Origin: Rugosimonospora acidiphila
GTDB taxonomy: Bacteria > Actinomycetota > Actinomycetes > Mycobacteriales > Micromonosporaceae
Direction: 5' to 3'
NCBI RefSeq assembly: GCF_039543385.1
Contig: NZ_BAABJQ010000031.1
Coordinates: 46,482 to 110,481, forward strand
Length of the DNA stretch: 64,000 nt
Shown here one piece after another: positions 1-8,140 of the stretch (positions are counted from its first letter, which is position 1; every line of letters begins with the position of its first letter). The notes beneath the pieces were generated by a model. The model had not been told where the DNA came from. It saw only the letters and a list, made by a program, of their open reading frames with translations, and made no database searches. A program made the translations under genes and the position numbers.

Positions 1-599
1 GCGGATCGACCCAGGCCGAATCGATCCAGGACGAATCGGCACGGGACGCCGGCTCGCGGCCCGACGCCGAGGGCGGCCCCGGCCCGACCGGTCCCGGCCT
101 GAATGGTCAGAGCGTGGGAGGCCACGGCATGAGTGGCCACGGCATGAGTGGCCCCGGCATGAGTGGCCCCGGCATGAGTGGTTACGGCGTGGGTGGCCAC
201 GGCACGAGTGGCCACGGCATGAGTGGCTATGGCGTGGGTGGCCTCGACGGGCGGCCGGGACGGGACGCCGACGCGACCGTCGACCTGGACGCGCGGACTC
301 AGACCATGCCGGCCCCACCGGACCGGCCGCGGTGGCGCCGAATGCGCTCGGCAAAGGCGGAGCGGGTGCGCCAGGCCCGGGAACGGGCCGCCGCGACCGA
401 ACAGACCCGCAGGGCCGGCCCGGCCGCCGACCCGACCGTCAAGTCTCCCGGGCCCGGCGCCGGCCCGGCATCCCAACCCGGTCCCGAGGGCCGCACCGTC
501 GAACTGCCACACTCGACCCGGTTGATGGACGACGAGCTGGAGCCCGGGTACCACCTGTACCGGCCATCCGGCCTGCCACCCACCGGGGAGGACGACTGA
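1..599 (+). CDS. C-terminal part of an uncharacterised protein with pentapeptide repeats (5' end outside window)
   Basis: The frame is open from base 3 without a stop, so the gene probably begins before the window. An internal GTG at 114 is the first start visible inside it. The visible part has a low-complexity block of about eight units of the form G-H/P/Y-G-M/V-S/G. A short Arg/Lys/Ala-rich helical stretch follows, containing RMRSAKAERVRQARERAA. The tail is Pro/Gly-rich and ends in an acidic tip (GEDD). No enzyme motif is seen and I do not recognise the family. Its TGA overlaps the ATG of mqnB, so the two are translationally coupled, but this does not by itself link it to menaquinone synthesis. 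Confidence 0.6.
   Translation, partial: GSTQAESIQDESARDAGSRPDAEGGPGPTGPGLNGQSVGGHGMSGHGMSGPGMSGPGMSGYGVGGHGTSGHGMSGYGVGGLDGRPGRDADATVDLDARTQTMPAPPDRPRWRRMRSAKAERVRQARERAAATEQTRRAGPAADPTVKSPGPGAGPASQPGPEGRTVELPHSTRLMDDELEPGYHLYRPSGLPPTGEDD
120..239 (+). repeat. Eight imperfect 15-bp tandem repeats in a coding sequence
   Basis: The unit ggccacggcatgagt and variants (cac/ccc/tac/tat in the second codon, atg/gtg/acg in the fourth) recur head to tail about eight times. The period is five codons, so copy changes keep the frame. The units encode the G-x-G-M-S repeats of the upstream open frame. Confidence 0.8.
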
Positions 600-1240
600 T
601 GGACGGGCGGGGTCGGCTGCTCGTGGTGACCGCGGTCGACGCCGAGCGCGACGCGCTGGCCGCCGAGGCCGAGGAGCGCTTCGACATCGCCGTGGTCGGA
701 GTGGGTCCGGCGTCGGCCGCCGCCGCCACCGCCCGGCTGCTCGCCACGGCCAGCACGCCGTACCGGGCGGTGATCTCGGCCGGCATCGGCGGTGGGTTCG
801 CCGGCCTGGTCGAGGTCGGTGGCCTCGCACTGGCCAGCAGCAGCATCGCCGCCGATTTGGGCGCCGAGGCTCCGGATCGCTTCCTGCCCCTGGACGAGCT
901 GGGGTTCGGCACGGCCCGGTACGAGGCGGACGCCGGCCTGGTGGACCTGCTGGGCCCCGCCCTGCCCGAGGCGGTCGTCGGGCCGGTGCTGACCGTCTCG
1001 ACCACCACCGGCAGCGCGGCCGGCACGGCGGCGCTGCGCGGCCGGCACCCGGACGCGGTCGCCGAGGGGATGGAGGGCTTCGGCGTGGCCACCGCCGCCG
1101 CGCAGGCCGGCGTTCCGTTCGGTGAGCTGCGGAGCATCTCCAACGTGGTGGGCCCGCGCGACCGGGCGGGCTGGCGTATCCGCGAAGCCCTGGCCGTGCT
1201 GGCCGACGCCGGAAGGGTGCTGGGTAAGTTGGAGGCGTGA
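599..1240 (+). CDS. mqnB: Futalosine hydrolase MqnB
   Basis: MqnB removes hypoxanthine from futalosine to give dehypoxanthine futalosine in the futalosine route to menaquinone. The 213-residue protein has the nucleoside phosphorylase/hydrolase fold: an N-terminal VVTAVDAERDAL strand-loop, the glycine-rich ISAGIGGGF loop near residue 60, and a late EGMEGFGVA segment matching the family's substrate-binding glutamate region. The ATG at 599 overlaps the previous stop as ATGA, which supports this start over longer alternatives in the same frame. Its end overlaps mqnD as GTGA. The adjacency of mqnD makes the assignment firm. Confidence 0.9.
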   Translation: MDGRGRLLVVTAVDAERDALAAEAEERFDIAVVGVGPASAAAATARLLATASTPYRAVISAGIGGGFAGLVEVGGLALASSSIAADLGAEAPDRFLPLDELGFGTARYEADAGLVDLLGPALPEAVVGPVLTVSTTTGSAAGTAALRGRHPDAVAEGMEGFGVATAAAQAGVPFGELRSISNVVGPRDRAGWRIREALAVLADAGRVLGKLEA

Positions 1241-2040
1241 CGCTTAGCCTCGCCTTCTCCCCATGCCCGAATGACACCTTTGTCTTCCACGCCCTGGTGC
1301 ACGGTCTCATCGAGGGAGCACCACCGGTCGACGTGACCTACGCCGACGTGGACGTCACGAACACCGCCGCCGAGCGGGGCGAGTACGACATCGTCAAGGT
1401 GAGCTACGCGGCGCTGCCCTGGCTGCTGGACAAGTACGAGCTGCTGCCGTGTGGCGGCGCGCTCGGCCGGGGCTGCGGGCCCCTGGTGCTGTCCAACGGG
1501 CGCACGGACGTGGCGGGCGCGACGGTCGCCGTACCGGGCGAGCGGACCACCGCGTACCTGCTGTTCCGGCTGTGGAGCGCGCAGCGGCCGCCGGCGCGGA
1601 TCGAGGTGGTGCCGTTCCACGAGATCATGCCGGGCGTCGCCGAGGGCCGCTTCGACGCCGGACTGGTGATCCACGAGGCACGCTTCACCTACCAGCGGTA
1701 CGGCCTGACCTGCCTGGCCGACCTCGGCGAGTGGTGGGAGGGCGACACCGGCCTGCCGATCCCGCTCGGCGCGATCCTCGCCAAGCGGGGCAGTGTGGAT
1801 GCCGCCCAGGCGACCGGGTGGGTCCGCGACTCGGTGCGGCACGCCTGGGCGTACCCGGCGGCCAGCCATGACTACGTGCTCTCCCACGCGCAGGAGATGG
1901 AGCCCGACGTGGTGGCGCAGCACATCGGGCTCTACGTCAACGCGTTCACCGAGGACCTCGGCGAGGACGGGTACAAGGCGGTCCGCAGCCTGCTGCGCCG
2001 GGCGGCCGACGAGGGGTTGGTGCCCCGGGTGGAGTTCTGA
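1237..2040 (+). CDS. mqnD: 1,4-dihydroxy-6-naphthoate synthase MqnD
   Basis: MqnD converts cyclic dehypoxanthine futalosine into 1,4-dihydroxy-6-naphthoate, a late step of the futalosine menaquinone pathway. The 267-residue protein has the periplasmic-binding-protein-like fold of the MqnA/MqnD family. The diagnostic opening is SLAFSPCPNDTFVFHAL. The DIVKVSYAALPWLL segment comes near residue 50, and VIHEARFTYQRYGL near residue 145. The GTG start at 1237 overlaps the mqnB stop by four bases, so the two cytosolic enzymes form a translationally coupled pair. The other mqn genes are not in this window. Confidence 0.93.
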   Translation: MTLSLAFSPCPNDTFVFHALVHGLIEGAPPVDVTYADVDVTNTAAERGEYDIVKVSYAALPWLLDKYELLPCGGALGRGCGPLVLSNGRTDVAGATVAVPGERTTAYLLFRLWSAQRPPARIEVVPFHEIMPGVAEGRFDAGLVIHEARFTYQRYGLTCLADLGEWWEGDTGLPIPLGAILAKRGSVDAAQATGWVRDSVRHAWAYPAASHDYVLSHAQEMEPDVVAQHIGLYVNAFTEDLGEDGYKAVRSLLRRAADEGLVPRVEF

Positions 2041-2045
2041 CCCGG

Positions 2046-2453
2046 TCAGATCTCCAGCTCGCGGGCCACCGCGTGGATCGCCTCGGCGATCGGCTTCGCG
2101 TTGCGCTTGTCCGGGTACCGGCCGCGGCGCAGGTCAGGCAGCACCTTCACCTCGAGGACCTTGATCATGTCCTCGATCAGGCCGTGCAGCTCCTCCGCCG
2201 GCCGGCGGCGCAGTTCGGAGACCGAGGGCGGCGCGTCGAGCAGCTTGACCGCCAGGGCCTGGTTGCCCTTACGGCTCTCCACCACCCCGAAATCGACCCG
2301 CTGGCCCGGCTTGAGGTCGGCCACCCCCTCGGGCAGCGCTGCCTTGTGTACGAAGACGTCGCCGCCGTCATCACGGGTCAGGAAGCCGAATCCCTTTTCC
2401 GTGTCGTACCACTTGACTCGACCCGTCGGCACCGCAGCAACCTCATCCTTCAC
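2046..2453 (-). CDS. Cold-shock-domain protein with C-terminal extension
   Basis: This 135-residue protein begins with a single-stranded nucleic-acid binding cold-shock domain (residues about 10-70). It carries RNP1-like KGFGFL and RNP2-like DVFVH motifs. A helical extension of about 65 residues with EELHGLIEDMIKVLE follows. Classical CspA proteins are about 67 residues, so this is the longer actinobacterial form, whose tail has no known function that I can name. It faces mqnD tail to tail with a five-base gap and lies next to a HAD phosphatase on the same strand. A start slightly further in, near the PTGRVKWY segment, is also possible. Confidence 0.85.
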   Translation of the reverse strand: MKDEVAAVPTGRVKWYDTEKGFGFLTRDDGGDVFVHKAALPEGVADLKPGQRVDFGVVESRKGNQALAVKLLDAPPSVSELRRRPAEELHGLIEDMIKVLEVKVLPDLRRGRYPDKRNAKPIAEAIHAVARELEI

Positions 2454-2495
2454 GCTTGTCTCGTACCGCGGTGGTCGCGCGGTCCGTACACCAGG

Positions 2496-3125
2496 CTAGC
2501 TATCCGAAACTTGTGGCCCAACCCGAATCTCGGGCAGACAATTCGCGAACAGGGTCAGGTCCGACAAAACCCTGCTCGCCCCGGCCGCGGTGAGCTCCGC
2601 CGCCGAGCACGGCCCCGTGCTGACCCCGATGCCCGGTATCCCGGCCGCCACGGCGGCCCCCATGTCCGCGATGTGGTCGCCAACGTAGCCGACCGCATCC
2701 GCTGCCCGTAGCGCCCGAGCCTTGCCGTCTGCCCAGGCGAGGCCCTCTACGTCGTCGACCGCCAGACCGACGTGATCAAGGTGTAGCCGCGCCAGGTCGC
2801 CGCGTTTGGCTGTGATGACGATCACACGCCCACCGGCCTTTTTGACCGCGGCGACCGCCTCGGCGGCGCCCGGCAGCAGGCGGGACGGCTCGATGGCGTA
2901 CCGCGGGTACAGGGCCCGGTACCGCGTCACGGCCCCGGTCACCTGCGCGGCGGGGAACCAGTGGAGCAGTTCCTGCTCCAGGGGCGGCCCCAGCCGGCTG
3001 ACGACGAGGTCGACGTCCACCGGTACGCCCGTGGCCTCGGACAGTGCCCGATAGGTGGCCGCGATCCCTGGCCGGGAGTCGATCAAGGTCATGTCCAGGT
3101 CAAACCCGACCGTGAAGGACGTCAC
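2496..3125 (-). CDS. HAD-family phosphatase
   Basis: A haloacid-dehalogenase-superfamily hydrolase of 209 residues, similar in layout to phosphoglycolate phosphatases. Motif I is FDLDMTLID with the nucleophile and acid/base aspartates. Motif II is VIVITAKR. Motif IV lies in VGYVGDHIADM. The cap region sits between motif I and about residue 80. The substrate cannot be read from the sequence. I chose the GTG at 3125 because it places motif I at residue 8, as is usual. A TTG at 3143 would add six residues. It is separated from the cold-shock gene by about 40 bases. Confidence 0.82.
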   Translation of the reverse strand: MTSFTVGFDLDMTLIDSRPGIAATYRALSEATGVPVDVDLVVSRLGPPLEQELLHWFPAAQVTGAVTRYRALYPRYAIEPSRLLPGAAEAVAAVKKAGGRVIVITAKRGDLARLHLDHVGLAVDDVEGLAWADGKARALRAADAVGYVGDHIADMGAAVAAGIPGIGVSTGPCSAAELTAAGASRVLSDLTLFANCLPEIRVGPQVSDS

Positions 3126-3236
3126 CTCGGTGTGCGGTCGCAACCGCGACGGCCGGCGGCGAGCAGGGCCGTGGCCCGGCCGCCGGTCGAGGGGTCGGGA
3201 GCGATCATCGCTGACCGGCGCGCCGGCCGGCCGCGA

Positions 3237-3473
3237 TCACAGGTGGACCTGAGTGTCGTCGTCCTCGCTCGGGTGCACATATGTGATCCGCTCATGCGGC
3301 AGCGGCAGGCGCTGGTCGTCCCCGAAGGGGGACGCGGCACCCGGGCGGTCGTAGGCGAACTCGCTGACCGGCAGCCGACCGTACGCGACGATAGGGGGCA
3401 TACTGGGCATCTTCTCCGCCCGGTCCTCAACGTCCCCCGCGATGCGGTTCGACTTGTACAACGGCTCGGCCAT
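3237..3473 (-). CDS. Small conserved protein of unknown function
   Basis: A 78-residue soluble protein with no membrane segment and no recognised domain. It is proline- and acid-rich, with a MPPIVAYGRLPVSEFAYDRP core and a C-terminal EDDDTQVHL tail. ATG start at 3473 follows an AGGAGG-type ribosome site (complement of gatcctcctgatc). The clear ribosome site and lack of any competing gene support a real gene. Function unknown. Confidence 0.6.
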   Translation of the reverse strand: MAEPLYKSNRIAGDVEDRAEKMPSMPPIVAYGRLPVSEFAYDRPGAASPFGDDQRLPLPHERITYVHPSEDDDTQVHL

Positions 3474-3569
3474 CGGTGATCCTCCTGATCAACTGGCTTC
3501 CCGATCAGTGTCCCACAACCATCCGTACGGGCCGGCGGCCGGGATGAGCCGGTCCGGCTCCGCCTTGGG

Positions 3570-3575
3570 TAGCGT
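3570..3575 (+). promoter_or_regulatory. Candidate -10 box (TAGCGT) of the helicase-associated gene
   Basis: TAGCGT fits the actinobacterial TANNNT -10 pattern and ends nine bases before the ATG at 3585. No Shine-Dalgarno sequence is seen in between, so transcription may start at or just before the ATG. No convincing -35 box is visible. Confidence 0.35.
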
Positions 3576-3584
3576 GGTAACACG

Positions 3585-6047
3585 ATGGCCACACTCGCCG
3601 ACCACCTGCGCGCGCTACCCGACGACGGGGTGGCGGCGCTGCTCAGGCTGCGCCCAGACCTGGTGGTACCCGTGCCGTCGGACCTGTCCGCGCTGGCCCT
3701 CCGGGCGCAGTCCCGGGTGTCCGTGACGCGTGCTCTGGACCCGTTGGACCGGTTCACCCTGGAGATCCTCGATGCCCTGCGGCTGACCCGTACGGACGAC
3801 GTGACCAGCGTCGACGCCGTGCTGCCCCTGGTCACCGGCGGTCGCACCCCGCCCGAACCCGACCGGGTGCGCGCCGCGATCGACCGGCTGCGGGCCCTGT
3901 TCCTGGTGTACGGCTCGCCGCAGGCGCTCCGCGTGGCGGCCGGCGTGGACGAGGTCACGTCGCCGTACCCGGCGGGGCTGGGCCGGCCGGCGGCGGACCT
4001 GGACGCCGAGGCCGACGCCCTGTGCGCCGACCCGTCCGGCCTGCGCCGCACCGTGCTCGCCGCGCCGCCCGCCGCCCGCGCGGTCCTCGATCGGCTGTCG
4101 GTCGGGCCACCCCTGGGTGCCACGTCGGCCGCCGCGGTCGAGGACCCGGACAGCCCCGTCGGCTGGCTGGTATCCCGGCACCTGCTGGTCCCGGTCACCG
4201 GGGCGGGCGGGGTGCCCGGCTCCGGCGGATCGGTCGAACTGCCCCGGGAGATCGGCCTGCTGCTGCGCCGGGACATCGGTCCCCTCGGCCCGCTGCATCC
4301 CCAGCCGCCCGCCCCGGAGGCGACCGGCCAGTCCATGAAGATCGTTGACTCGGCCGGCGCCGGTCAGGTGATGGCGGCGGTGCGCAACGTCGAGGACCTG
4401 CTCGACGCGATCGCCGCCGAACCGACCCCGGTGCTGAAATCGGGCGGCCTGGGCATCCGCGACGTACGCCGCCTCGCGAAGACCGTCGGGGTCGACGAGT
4501 CGGCCACGGCCACGCTGATCGAGACGGCCGCCGCGGCCGGCCTGGTCGGCGAGACCGACCCGGACTCCGGCGCGGAGCCGAGATTCCTGCCCACCCCGGG
4601 CTACGACCACTGGCGCAACCTGCCGATCGCGTCGCGCTGGGTCCATCTGATCCGGTCGTGGCTGGCCATGACCAGGCAGCCCGGGCTGGCCGGCCGGCGT
4701 GACGAGCGGGACCGGCTGCTCGGCGTGCTCGCGCCCGAGCTGGAGCGCATCGGGGCGCCCGCCCTGCGCACCGCCGCGCTGAACGTGCTGTCCGACGCCG
4801 ACCCCGGCGCCGCCCTGAACCCGGATCAGGTGCTCGACGTGCTCGCCTGGCGGTCGCCCCGCCGGTTCGGCACCGCCACCCCGGCCCGGCCGGCCGGCCC
4901 GATCGGCGGGGACGAACGCCGGCCGGCCACCCCGACACCCTCCCCCACCCGCGATGGCGTCGGCTGGGCGCTGACCGAGGCCGCGCTGCTCGGGTTGACC
5001 GGGATGGGCGCGCTGACCGGGTACGGGCGACTGCTGCTCACCGAGCTTTCCGGGGCGGCCGGACGTGACCCGGACGAAGATCCCCTCGGCCTGGCCGGTA
5101 CGCAGGCGCCCGGCTCCGCCGCCATCGCCGCGCTCGACGGGCTGCTGCCCGCGCCGGTGGATCACGTGCTGCTGCAGGCCGACCTGACCGCCGTGCTGCC
5201 CGGCCCGGCCGAACCGGAGCTGGCCGCCGAACTGGCCCTGATCGGTGAGCCGGAGTCGACCAACGTCCTGCGGATCACCGCGGAATCGCTGCGCCGGGCG
5301 CTGGACGCCGGGTACACGGCGGCGGAGCTGCACGCGCTGTTCGCCCGCCGGTCGCGCACCCCCGTACCGCAGGGCCTTACGTACCTCATCGACGACGTGG
5401 CGCGCCGCCACGGCGGGCTGCGGGTCGGCTCGGCCGGCGGGTACCTGCGCAGCGACGACGAGGCGCTGCTGGTCGAGCTGCTGGCCGACCGGCGGCTGTC
5501 CCACCTCCAGCTGCGCCGGCTGGCGCCGACGGTGCTGATCACGCCGTACGCCTCCACCCGGCTGCTGGGCGGGCTGCGGGAGGCCGGCTACTCCCCGGTC
5601 GCCGAGGACGCCAGCGGGGCCGCCGTGCTGGCCCGGCCCAAGTCCCCGCGCGCACCGGCCCGCCGCGCGCCGGCGGCGATCCGGTCCCTCGGCGACGGCC
5701 AGGTCCGGCTGACCCAACCCCGGCTGGCCAGCATCGTGGAGCAACTGCGCCGGGCCGACACGGCCGTGCGCACCGCCCGCCGGCCACCGGCGGGCCTGCG
5801 CGCCGAGCGGACCGGCACCGCCACTCCGGCACAGGCGCACATCCAGGCGATGGCGGTGCTACAACAGGCGGTTCGGGACAAGCAGCGCGTCTGGGTGGGG
5901 TACGTGGACGCCCACGGCGGTACCGCCGCCCGGCTGGTGCGGCCGGTTTCGGTCGGCGCCGGCTACCTGCGGGCGGAGGACGACCGCACCGAGACGCTGC
6001 ACACCTTCGCCCTGCACCGGATCACCGCGGCGGTTGTCGAGGAGTAG
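3585..6047 (+). CDS. Helicase-associated protein with Ssl2/XPB-type N-terminal region and WYL-like C-terminus
   Basis: An 820-residue protein of the actinobacterial 'helicase-associated / helicase C-terminal domain' family that sits beside XPB. It contains no Walker A or DEAD motif, so it is not itself a helicase. The first 100 residues (MATLADHLRALPDDGVAALL...) look like repeated winged-helix units. The middle is Ala/Arg-rich and probably helical. Residues about 755-820 (RVWVGYVDAHGG, LVRPVSVGAGYLRAED, FALHRI) match a WYL-type ligand-binding fold. It is followed after about 400 bases by XPB on the same strand. A role in loading or regulating XPB in DNA repair is inferred from context. Confidence 0.8.
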   Translation: MATLADHLRALPDDGVAALLRLRPDLVVPVPSDLSALALRAQSRVSVTRALDPLDRFTLEILDALRLTRTDDVTSVDAVLPLVTGGRTPPEPDRVRAAIDRLRALFLVYGSPQALRVAAGVDEVTSPYPAGLGRPAADLDAEADALCADPSGLRRTVLAAPPAARAVLDRLSVGPPLGATSAAAVEDPDSPVGWLVSRHLLVPVTGAGGVPGSGGSVELPREIGLLLRRDIGPLGPLHPQPPAPEATGQSMKIVDSAGAGQVMAAVRNVEDLLDAIAAEPTPVLKSGGLGIRDVRRLAKTVGVDESATATLIETAAAAGLVGETDPDSGAEPRFLPTPGYDHWRNLPIASRWVHLIRSWLAMTRQPGLAGRRDERDRLLGVLAPELERIGAPALRTAALNVLSDADPGAALNPDQVLDVLAWRSPRRFGTATPARPAGPIGGDERRPATPTPSPTRDGVGWALTEAALLGLTGMGALTGYGRLLLTELSGAAGRDPDEDPLGLAGTQAPGSAAIAALDGLLPAPVDHVLLQADLTAVLPGPAEPELAAELALIGEPESTNVLRITAESLRRALDAGYTAAELHALFARRSRTPVPQGLTYLIDDVARRHGGLRVGSAGGYLRSDDEALLVELLADRRLSHLQLRRLAPTVLITPYASTRLLGGLREAGYSPVAEDASGAAVLARPKSPRAPARRAPAAIRSLGDGQVRLTQPRLASIVEQLRRADTAVRTARRPPAGLRAERTGTATPAQAHIQAMAVLQQAVRDKQRVWVGYVDAHGGTAARLVRPVSVGAGYLRAEDDRTETLHTFALHRITAAVVEE

Positions 6048-6054
6048 TCGGCGT

Positions 6055-6073
6055 CCGGGCGCCTGGCGCCCGG
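6055..6073 (+). terminator. GC-rich hairpin after the helicase-associated gene
   Basis: Nine-base arms ccgggcgcc and ggcgcccgg lie eight bases after the stop at 6047. No T-run follows. Hairpins without a U-tract are common at actinobacterial gene ends. Confidence 0.45.
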
Positions 6074-6433
6074 TGCCCCATCGATCGACCAGCCGACCGC
6101 GTGCCCGTGGCGGCGCCGGCAGTCGCGCCTGCGGGATCAGGCGCCGCGGTCGACCGGTCAACCGATCGATCGCGGCGAACCCGATGCCGCACGAACCGCC
6201 TGGGCGACGCGCCCGCCCCCGTTGCCGCGATTTGACGGACGGCTTCCGCCCGCCCGGGACCGCCGCGGCCCGGACGCAGCCGCCCCGGCGCAACCGGACC
6301 GGCTGCCATTGCCGGCCCACCAGATAGACGTTCGCGGCCAACCATTGGTTGCACGTCCAGCCGAATTTTCTTCACACGCCGGCTCGTGAGCAACGCCACT
6401 GACCAGCGTCCCGCCGCTTCCGCGTGGGAGACT
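6074..6433. other. Non-coding gap between the helicase-associated gene and XPB
   Basis: About 360 bases with no convincing gene on either strand. Short open frames are present but have arginine/proline-rich shadow composition and no ribosome sites. The region presumably holds the XPB promoter, but I cannot place -35/-10 boxes with confidence. Confidence 0.5.
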
Positions 6434-6443
6434 GGAGGTTCCC

Positions 6444-8117
6444 GTGCCCCGCCGTGTTGGAGGTGCTCCCGCCGTGTCCGCCGGCCCGTTGATCGTGCAG
6501 TCCGACAAGACGCTCCTGTTGGAGGTCGACCACCCGGACGCGCTCGCCTGCCGGATGGCGATCGCACCCTTCGCCGAGCTCGAGCGCTCGCCCGAGCACG
6601 TGCACACCTACCGGCTCACCCCGCTCGGACTGTGGAACGCCCGGGCCGCCGGCCACGACGCCGAGGCGGTCGTCGACGCGCTGCTGCGCTTCTCGCGGTA
6701 CCCGGTGCCGCACGCGCTGCTGGTCGACGTCGCCGAGACCATGGACCGGTACGGGCGGCTGCAACTGGCCAACGATCCCGCGCACGGGCTGGTGCTGCGC
6801 GCGCTGGACCGCACGGTGCTGATCGAGGTCGCCAAGTCCAAGAAGCTCGCCGGCATGCTGGGCGCGAAGCTGGATGACGACACCATCGCGGTGCACCCCT
6901 CGGAACGCGGCCGACTCAAGCAGGCCCTGCTCAAGCTGGGCTGGCCGGCCGAGGATCTGGCCGGGTACGTGAACGGCGAGGCGCACCCGATCTCGCTGCG
7001 CGAGGATGGCTGGACCCTGCGCTCCTACCAGCGCGAGGCGGTCCAGCAGTTCTGGGCCGGCGGCTCCGGCGTTGTGGTGCTGCCCTGTGGCGCGGGCAAG
7101 ACCCTGGTCGGCGCCGCCGCGATGGCGGAGGCGTCGGCAACCACGCTGATCCTGGTCACCAACACGGTGGCGGGCCGGCAGTGGAAGCGGGAGCTGATCG
7201 CGCGCACCTCGCTGACCGAGGAGGAGATCGGCGAGTACTCGGGCGAGCGCAAGGAGATCCGGCCGGTCACCATCGCCACGTACCAGGTGCTCACCACCCG
7301 CCGCGGCGGGGCATTCCCGCACCTCGACGTGTTCGGCGCCCGCGACTGGGGCCTGGTCGTCTACGACGAGGTGCACCTGCTGCCCGCCCCGATCTTCCGG
7401 TTCACCGCCGACCTGCAGGCGCGCCGGCGGCTCGGCCTGACGGCGACGCTGGTGCGCGAGGACGGCCGCGAGGGCGACGTGTTCTCCCTGATCGGCCCCA
7501 AGCGCTACGACGCGCCATGGAAGGACATCGAGTCGCAGGGCTGGATCGCGCCGGCCACCTGTACCGAGGTGCGGGTGACGCTCACCGACGAGGAGCGGAT
7601 GGCGTACGCGACGGCGGAGCCCGAGGAGCGCTACCGGGTGGCGGCCACGGCCCGCACCAAGCTTCCCGTCGTGCGGGCCCTCATCGACCGGCACAAGGAC
7701 GACCAGGTGCTGGTGATCGGCGGGTACATCGACCAACTGCACGCGCTGTCGGAGTACCTGGACGCGCCGGTGGTCCAGGGCTCGACCACGACGAAGGAGC
7801 GGGAGCGGCTGTTCGACGCGTTCCGGGCCGGCGAGATCGCCACACTGGTCATCTCCCGGGTCGGCAACTTCTCCATCGACCTGCCCGAGGCGGCGGTGGC
7901 GGTGCAGGTGTCGGGCACGTTCGGCTCGCGGCAGGAGGAGGCGCAGCGGCTGGGCCGGGTGCTGCGGCCGAAGGCGGACGGCCGGCAGGCGCACTTCTAC
8001 ACGGTGGTGGCCCGGGACACGATCGACACCGAGTACGCGGCGCACCGCCAGCGGTTCCTGGCCGAGCAGGGCTACGCGTACACGATCGTCGACGCGGACG
8101 ACGTGGCCTCGGCATAG
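6444..8117 (+). CDS. DNA repair helicase XPB
   Basis: A superfamily 2 3'-to-5' DNA helicase of the XPB/ERCC3 type, up to 557 residues. In bacteria it is thought to act in DNA repair, not transcription initiation. The damage-recognition-like N-terminal region is followed by motif I (LPCGAGKTLVG, near residue 215), motif II as DEVH (VVYDEVHLLPAP), motif III (LTAT), and motif VI (QRLGRVLRPK). Two starts are possible: GTG 6444 after GGAGG at 6434-6438, or GTG 6474 after GGAGG at 6459-6463. The second gives the usual S-A-G-P-L-I-V-Q-S-D-K opening. The upstream helicase-associated gene is the conserved partner. Confidence 0.92.
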   Translation: MPRRVGGAPAVSAGPLIVQSDKTLLLEVDHPDALACRMAIAPFAELERSPEHVHTYRLTPLGLWNARAAGHDAEAVVDALLRFSRYPVPHALLVDVAETMDRYGRLQLANDPAHGLVLRALDRTVLIEVAKSKKLAGMLGAKLDDDTIAVHPSERGRLKQALLKLGWPAEDLAGYVNGEAHPISLREDGWTLRSYQREAVQQFWAGGSGVVVLPCGAGKTLVGAAAMAEASATTLILVTNTVAGRQWKRELIARTSLTEEEIGEYSGERKEIRPVTIATYQVLTTRRGGAFPHLDVFGARDWGLVVYDEVHLLPAPIFRFTADLQARRRLGLTATLVREDGREGDVFSLIGPKRYDAPWKDIESQGWIAPATCTEVRVTLTDEERMAYATAEPEERYRVAATARTKLPVVRALIDRHKDDQVLVIGGYIDQLHALSEYLDAPVVQGSTTTKERERLFDAFRAGEIATLVISRVGNFSIDLPEAAVAVQVSGTFGSRQEEAQRLGRVLRPKADGRQAHFYTVVARDTIDTEYAAHRQRFLAEQGYAYTIVDADDVASA

Positions 8118-8140
8118 TGGTGCGTTCGGCTCGGTGACGG

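Noticed and set aside
3615..5840. Long minus-strand open frame (741 codons) opposite the helicase-associated gene
   Set aside because: Composition is Arg/Gly/Pro/Gln-rich without domain motifs, as expected for an antisense shadow in high-GC DNA. The plus-strand frame is clearly coding.
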